NCBI GenBank assembly: GCA_946403735.1
Contig: CAMJAZ010000044.1
Span: 1 to 8,352, forward strand
From: an uncultured Selenomonadales bacterium
GTDB lineage: Bacteria > Bacillota > Negativicutes > Selenomonadales > Selenomonadaceae
Direction: 5' to 3'
Length of the DNA stretch: 8,352 nt
This document shows, one piece after another, positions 6,436 to 8,352 of this stretch. A program made the translations under genes and the position numbers. The notes under the pieces were generated by a model. The model made no database searches. It was not told where the DNA came from and saw only the letters and a list, made by a program, of their open reading frames with translations. The first letter of the stretch is position 1. Each line of letters starts with the position of its first letter.

Positions 6436-6484
6436 AAAAAAATAAAAAGGCGTCGAAGGATAAAAATTTCGTCCCTCGACACCT
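6436..6484 (-). terminator. Intrinsic terminator or attenuator between the NUDIX gene and lacZ
   Basis: On the minus strand a 13-bp stem pairs AGGTGTCGAGGGA (6484-6472) with TCCTTCGACGCCT (6460-6448), with two G-U pairs and an 11-nt loop. The T-rich tract TTTTTATTTTTTT (6448-6436) begins with the last base of the stem. The stem begins 6 nt after the NUDIX stop codon. The structure should stop most transcripts from galT-NUDIX. Because lacZ starts directly after it and has no promoter of its own in the gap, it may instead work as a regulated attenuator. The opposite strand has no U-tract, so it is not a two-way terminator. Confidence 0.85.
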
Positions 6485-6490
6485 GCTTTC

Positions 6491-7114
6491 TTAGTCAAAT
6501 TGTGTTTCCCAAAAATCTGCACGGTAAGCTTTAAAGCAAAGTTTAATCTGCGCGACAGTGCATTTTTCATTAGCCATTGAAGTAGGCAATTCATCTTCCG
6601 CAAAATATTTTGACTCAATCGTTTCAATATTCGCCGTAAACTCGCCGCCCAATTCACTGCACAAGAAGAAAAATTTTGCAACGCCAAAAATGTACGTGTC
6701 AGCATTGCGGCGTTCTCTATCGTGAACCGCTACAAGTTTGTCAACCGTAACGTCAAGCCCAGCTTCTTCCTTAACTTCCTTGACAACATTTTCAGCTGGC
6801 GTCAAATTAAATTCGCACCAACCGCCTGGCAACGTCCAGCGTCCGTCACTTTCGCGTACAAACAAAACTTTATCGTCTTTGAAAATCGCCGCGCGTGTAT
6901 CAATTTTCGGCGTCTGATAACCTTCGTCACCACAAAATAAATCTTTGACTTTATCCAATGACAAACCAGTTTTCAACGTCATCATTTCGGCGGCAATTTC
7001 GCGTACACGTTGAAAGCGTTCCTTGTCAAATTTATCTTTGCAATAGTAAATTGCAGTTTGCGATAAACTTTGCAGTTCCGCCGCCCAGTTAATAATTTTG
7101 TCTGTATCTTTCAT
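6491..7114 (-). CDS. NUDIX hydrolase with N-terminal NUDIX-associated helical domain
   Basis: This 207-residue NUDIX pyrophosphohydrolase cleaves a nucleoside diphosphate linked to another moiety. Family members with this N-terminal domain are often annotated as ADP-ribose or nucleotide-sugar hydrolases, but the substrate cannot be read from the sequence. The N-terminal helical part (residues 5-60, with WAAELQSLSQTAIYY) is followed by the GYQTPKIDTRAAIF linker block and the catalytic fold with GRWTLPGGW (91-99). The NUDIX box spans 98-120 and ends KEVKEEAGL. It keeps the EE..G core, has Lys for the usual Arg, and has Leu104 where the textbook motif has Glu, a position that is variable in this subfamily. 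The ATG at 7114 is 3 nt after the galT stop and has no clear Shine-Dalgarno, so translation probably depends on galT termination. A terminator hairpin follows the stop. Its place in a galactose operon suggests, but does not show, a UDP-sugar-related role. Confidence 0.9.
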   Translation of the reverse strand: MKDTDKIINWAAELQSLSQTAIYYCKDKFDKERFQRVREIAAEMMTLKTGLSLDKVKDLFCGDEGYQTPKIDTRAAIFKDDKVLFVRESDGRWTLPGGWCEFNLTPAENVVKEVKEEAGLDVTVDKLVAVHDRERRNADTYIFGVAKFFFLCSELGGEFTANIETIESKYFAEDELPTSMANEKCTVAQIKLCFKAYRADFWETQFD

Positions 7115-7117
7115 AAT

Positions 7118-8352
7118 TTAAATTGTCGCAATGAATTTGTCGAAAGCCGCCATACCTTTTTCATCGCGCTTGAAAACGCCCGCATGTTCCAAAACTTTGC
7201 TGAATACGTGTCCAATTTCTTCATCAACAATTTTGTCAACGTTATCGGCAGAAATATTTTCATACTTCGCGCGAATTTCTTTGTACCAGTCAGAGTGAAC
7301 GCCTTCAATACTTTCAACGCCGTTGACAAGATTTTCTTTAAGTTGCGCCATTTCATCTTTAAGCCGCGCAGGAAGTACAGCCAAGCCCATAACTTCAATT
7401 AAGCCGATATTTTCCTTTTTAATGTGATGAACTTCAGCGTGTGGATGAAAAATTCCGAGCGGGTGTTCTTCGCTTGTACGGTTATTGCGGAAAACTAAAT
7501 CAAGTTCATAAGCCTTGCCGCGTCGTCTACCTATCGGCGTAATAGTGTTATGCGGCGCGTCAGTTTCAGCAAGAATATCAACTGATTCGTCGCTATAAAT
7601 TCTCCAAGCTGTCAAAATTTTTTCGGCAAGGTCGATTAACTGTTTGCGATTTTCAGACTTCAAGCGCAAAGTTGACATAGCCCATTTAACCCTGCCAGCC
7701 TCAACTTCTGGGAAGTCATCAAATTTATAAATTTTCTCGACGTTAGCAATTTCCATTGGGAAGGTATAATGCCCGCCTTGATAATGATCGTGTGAAAGAA
7801 TTGAGCCGCCGACAATCGGCAAATCAGCGTTTGAACCTACAAAATAATGCGGAAATTCCGTTATGAAGTCACAAATATTTTCAAAGGTATCACGATTGAT
7901 TTTCATCGGCACGTGGTCTGTATTCAAAACTATGCAATGTTCGTTGTAGTAAGTGTACGGCGAATACTGCAAAAACCATTCGTGACCGCGAAAGTTTAAC
8001 GGAATAATTCTGTGAGTTTCCCGCGCAGGATGTCCAGCGTGACCAGCAAAGCCTTCATTTTCACGGCAGAGTAAACATTTAGGATAGCCCGTCGCTTTAA
8101 CAGTTTTAGCCTTCGCAATATCTCGGGGATCTTTTTCAGGTTTGCTAAGATTTATAGTCAAGTCAAGTGCGCCGTATTCGGTGTTGGACTTCCACACAAC
8201 ATTTTTGTCAATGCGCGTTTTGCGAATGTAATTTGACGCAATGCTAAGCTTGTAGTAATTATCAGTGGCAAGTTGCGGCGATTTTTCATAATCTGCGCGG
8301 AACTTACGAATAACTTCACTAGGACGCGGCATAACGCAATCCATAATTCGCG
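7118..8352 (-). CDS. galT: Galactose-1-phosphate (UDP-hexose-1-phosphate) uridylyltransferase, class II; 5' end beyond right edge
   Basis: GalT exchanges UMP between UDP-glucose and galactose-1-phosphate, giving UDP-galactose and glucose-1-phosphate (Leloir pathway, cytoplasm). The frame is open to the window edge, with Arg-Ile before the Met at 8344. That Met is internal, because class II enzymes have about 490-500 residues and carry this MPRPSEV block roughly 80-90 residues in. Visible blocks, numbered from that Met, are MPRPSEV (5-11), LDLTINLSKPEKDP (60-73), CLLCRENEGFAG (90-101), HPARETHRIIPL (105-116), the SHDHYQGGHY histidine motif (184-193), and FHPHAEVHHIKKENIG (299-314). These are the class II (Bacillota-type) blocks and not the class I HPH enzyme. 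About 410 residues are visible and no frameshift is seen. The stop at 7118-7120 is 3 nt before the NUDIX start, so the two genes are co-transcribed. Confidence 0.95.
   Translation of the reverse strand, partial: RIMDCVMPRPSEVIRKFRADYEKSPQLATDNYYKLSIASNYIRKTRIDKNVVWKSNTEYGALDLTINLSKPEKDPRDIAKAKTVKATGYPKCLLCRENEGFAGHAGHPARETHRIIPLNFRGHEWFLQYSPYTYYNEHCIVLNTDHVPMKINRDTFENICDFITEFPHYFVGSNADLPIVGGSILSHDHYQGGHYTFPMEIANVEKIYKFDDFPEVEAGRVKWAMSTLRLKSENRKQLIDLAEKILTAWRIYSDESVDILAETDAPHNTITPIGRRRGKAYELDLVFRNNRTSEEHPLGIFHPHAEVHHIKKENIGLIEVMGLAVLPARLKDEMAQLKENLVNGVESIEGVHSDWYKEIRAKYENISADNVDKIVDEEIGHVFSKVLEHAGVFKRDEKGMAAFDKFIATI

Noticed and set aside
6540..6700. Promoter for lacZ within the 3' end of the NUDIX gene
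   Set aside because: Only weak hexamer pairs were seen (for example TTGCCT with AAAATG at 17 nt spacing), not above chance in A/T-rich DNA.
3319..6705. Longer 1128-residue reading of the lacZ frame starting at 6705
   Set aside because: The extra 95 residues overlap the NUDIX gene in another frame, cross the terminator hairpin and resemble no GH2 N-terminus. The ATG at 6420 has a good Shine-Dalgarno 7 nt upstream.
7111..7398. Minus-strand 95-codon ORF in the 3' end of galT
   Set aside because: It is an alternative frame inside galT with no family resemblance.
7118..8344. galT as a complete 408-residue gene starting at 8344
   Set aside because: The frame remains open to the edge, class II GalT proteins are about 490-500 residues, and the first visible block (MPRPSEV) is internal in the family.

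Overview
The window carries a galactoside-utilisation locus from a low-to-mid G+C Gram-positive (Bacillota-type) bacterium. The basis is a class II GalT of the type typical of Bacillota, strong GGAGG-like ribosome binding sites, a near-consensus sigma-A promoter and A/T-rich U-tract signals. A more exact placement (for example Negativicutes) would be a guess. All genes lie on the minus strand, so the locus reads from the right edge to the left edge.

Layout in transcription order: (1) galT, missing its 5' end at the right edge (7118-8352); (2) a NUDIX hydrolase starting 3 nt after galT (6491-7114); (3) a strong intrinsic terminator-like hairpin (6436-6484) whose U-tract touches the lacZ ribosome binding site; (4) lacZ, a GH2 beta-galactosidase (3319-6420); (5) a 79-nt gap with a TTGACA-N17-TAAAAT promoter embedded in a long inverted repeat (3240-3318); (6) a GIY-YIG/NUMOD3 homing-endonuclease-like coding region that runs without a stop into (7) aga, a GH36 alpha-galactosidase (ORF 264-3239; aga proper 264-2486); (8) the N-terminal 87 residues of galM, cut by the left edge (1-263), with its ATG directly after the aga stop codon.

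Metabolic logic: LacZ and Aga release galactose from beta- and alpha-galactosides (lactose; melibiose/raffinose type). GalM converts beta- to alpha-D-galactose for galactokinase, and GalT moves galactose-1-phosphate into UDP-galactose. galK, galE, transporter and regulator genes are not in view. The NUDIX protein has no established place in this pathway.

The part that deserves attention is 2487-3318. A selfish-type GIY-YIG endonuclease ORF sits between lacZ and aga, in frame with aga and reading through aga's own Shine-Dalgarno sequence. Its own Shine-Dalgarno lies in the 3' arm of a roughly 20-bp hairpin, and the internal promoter would start transcription in the loop of that hairpin. Read-through mRNA from lacZ would therefore hide the ribosome binding site, and mRNA from the internal promoter would expose it. 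This is the logic known for the I-TevI gene of phage T4, here apparently within a bacterial sugar operon. No tRNA, rRNA, CRISPR array or insertion sequence was seen.
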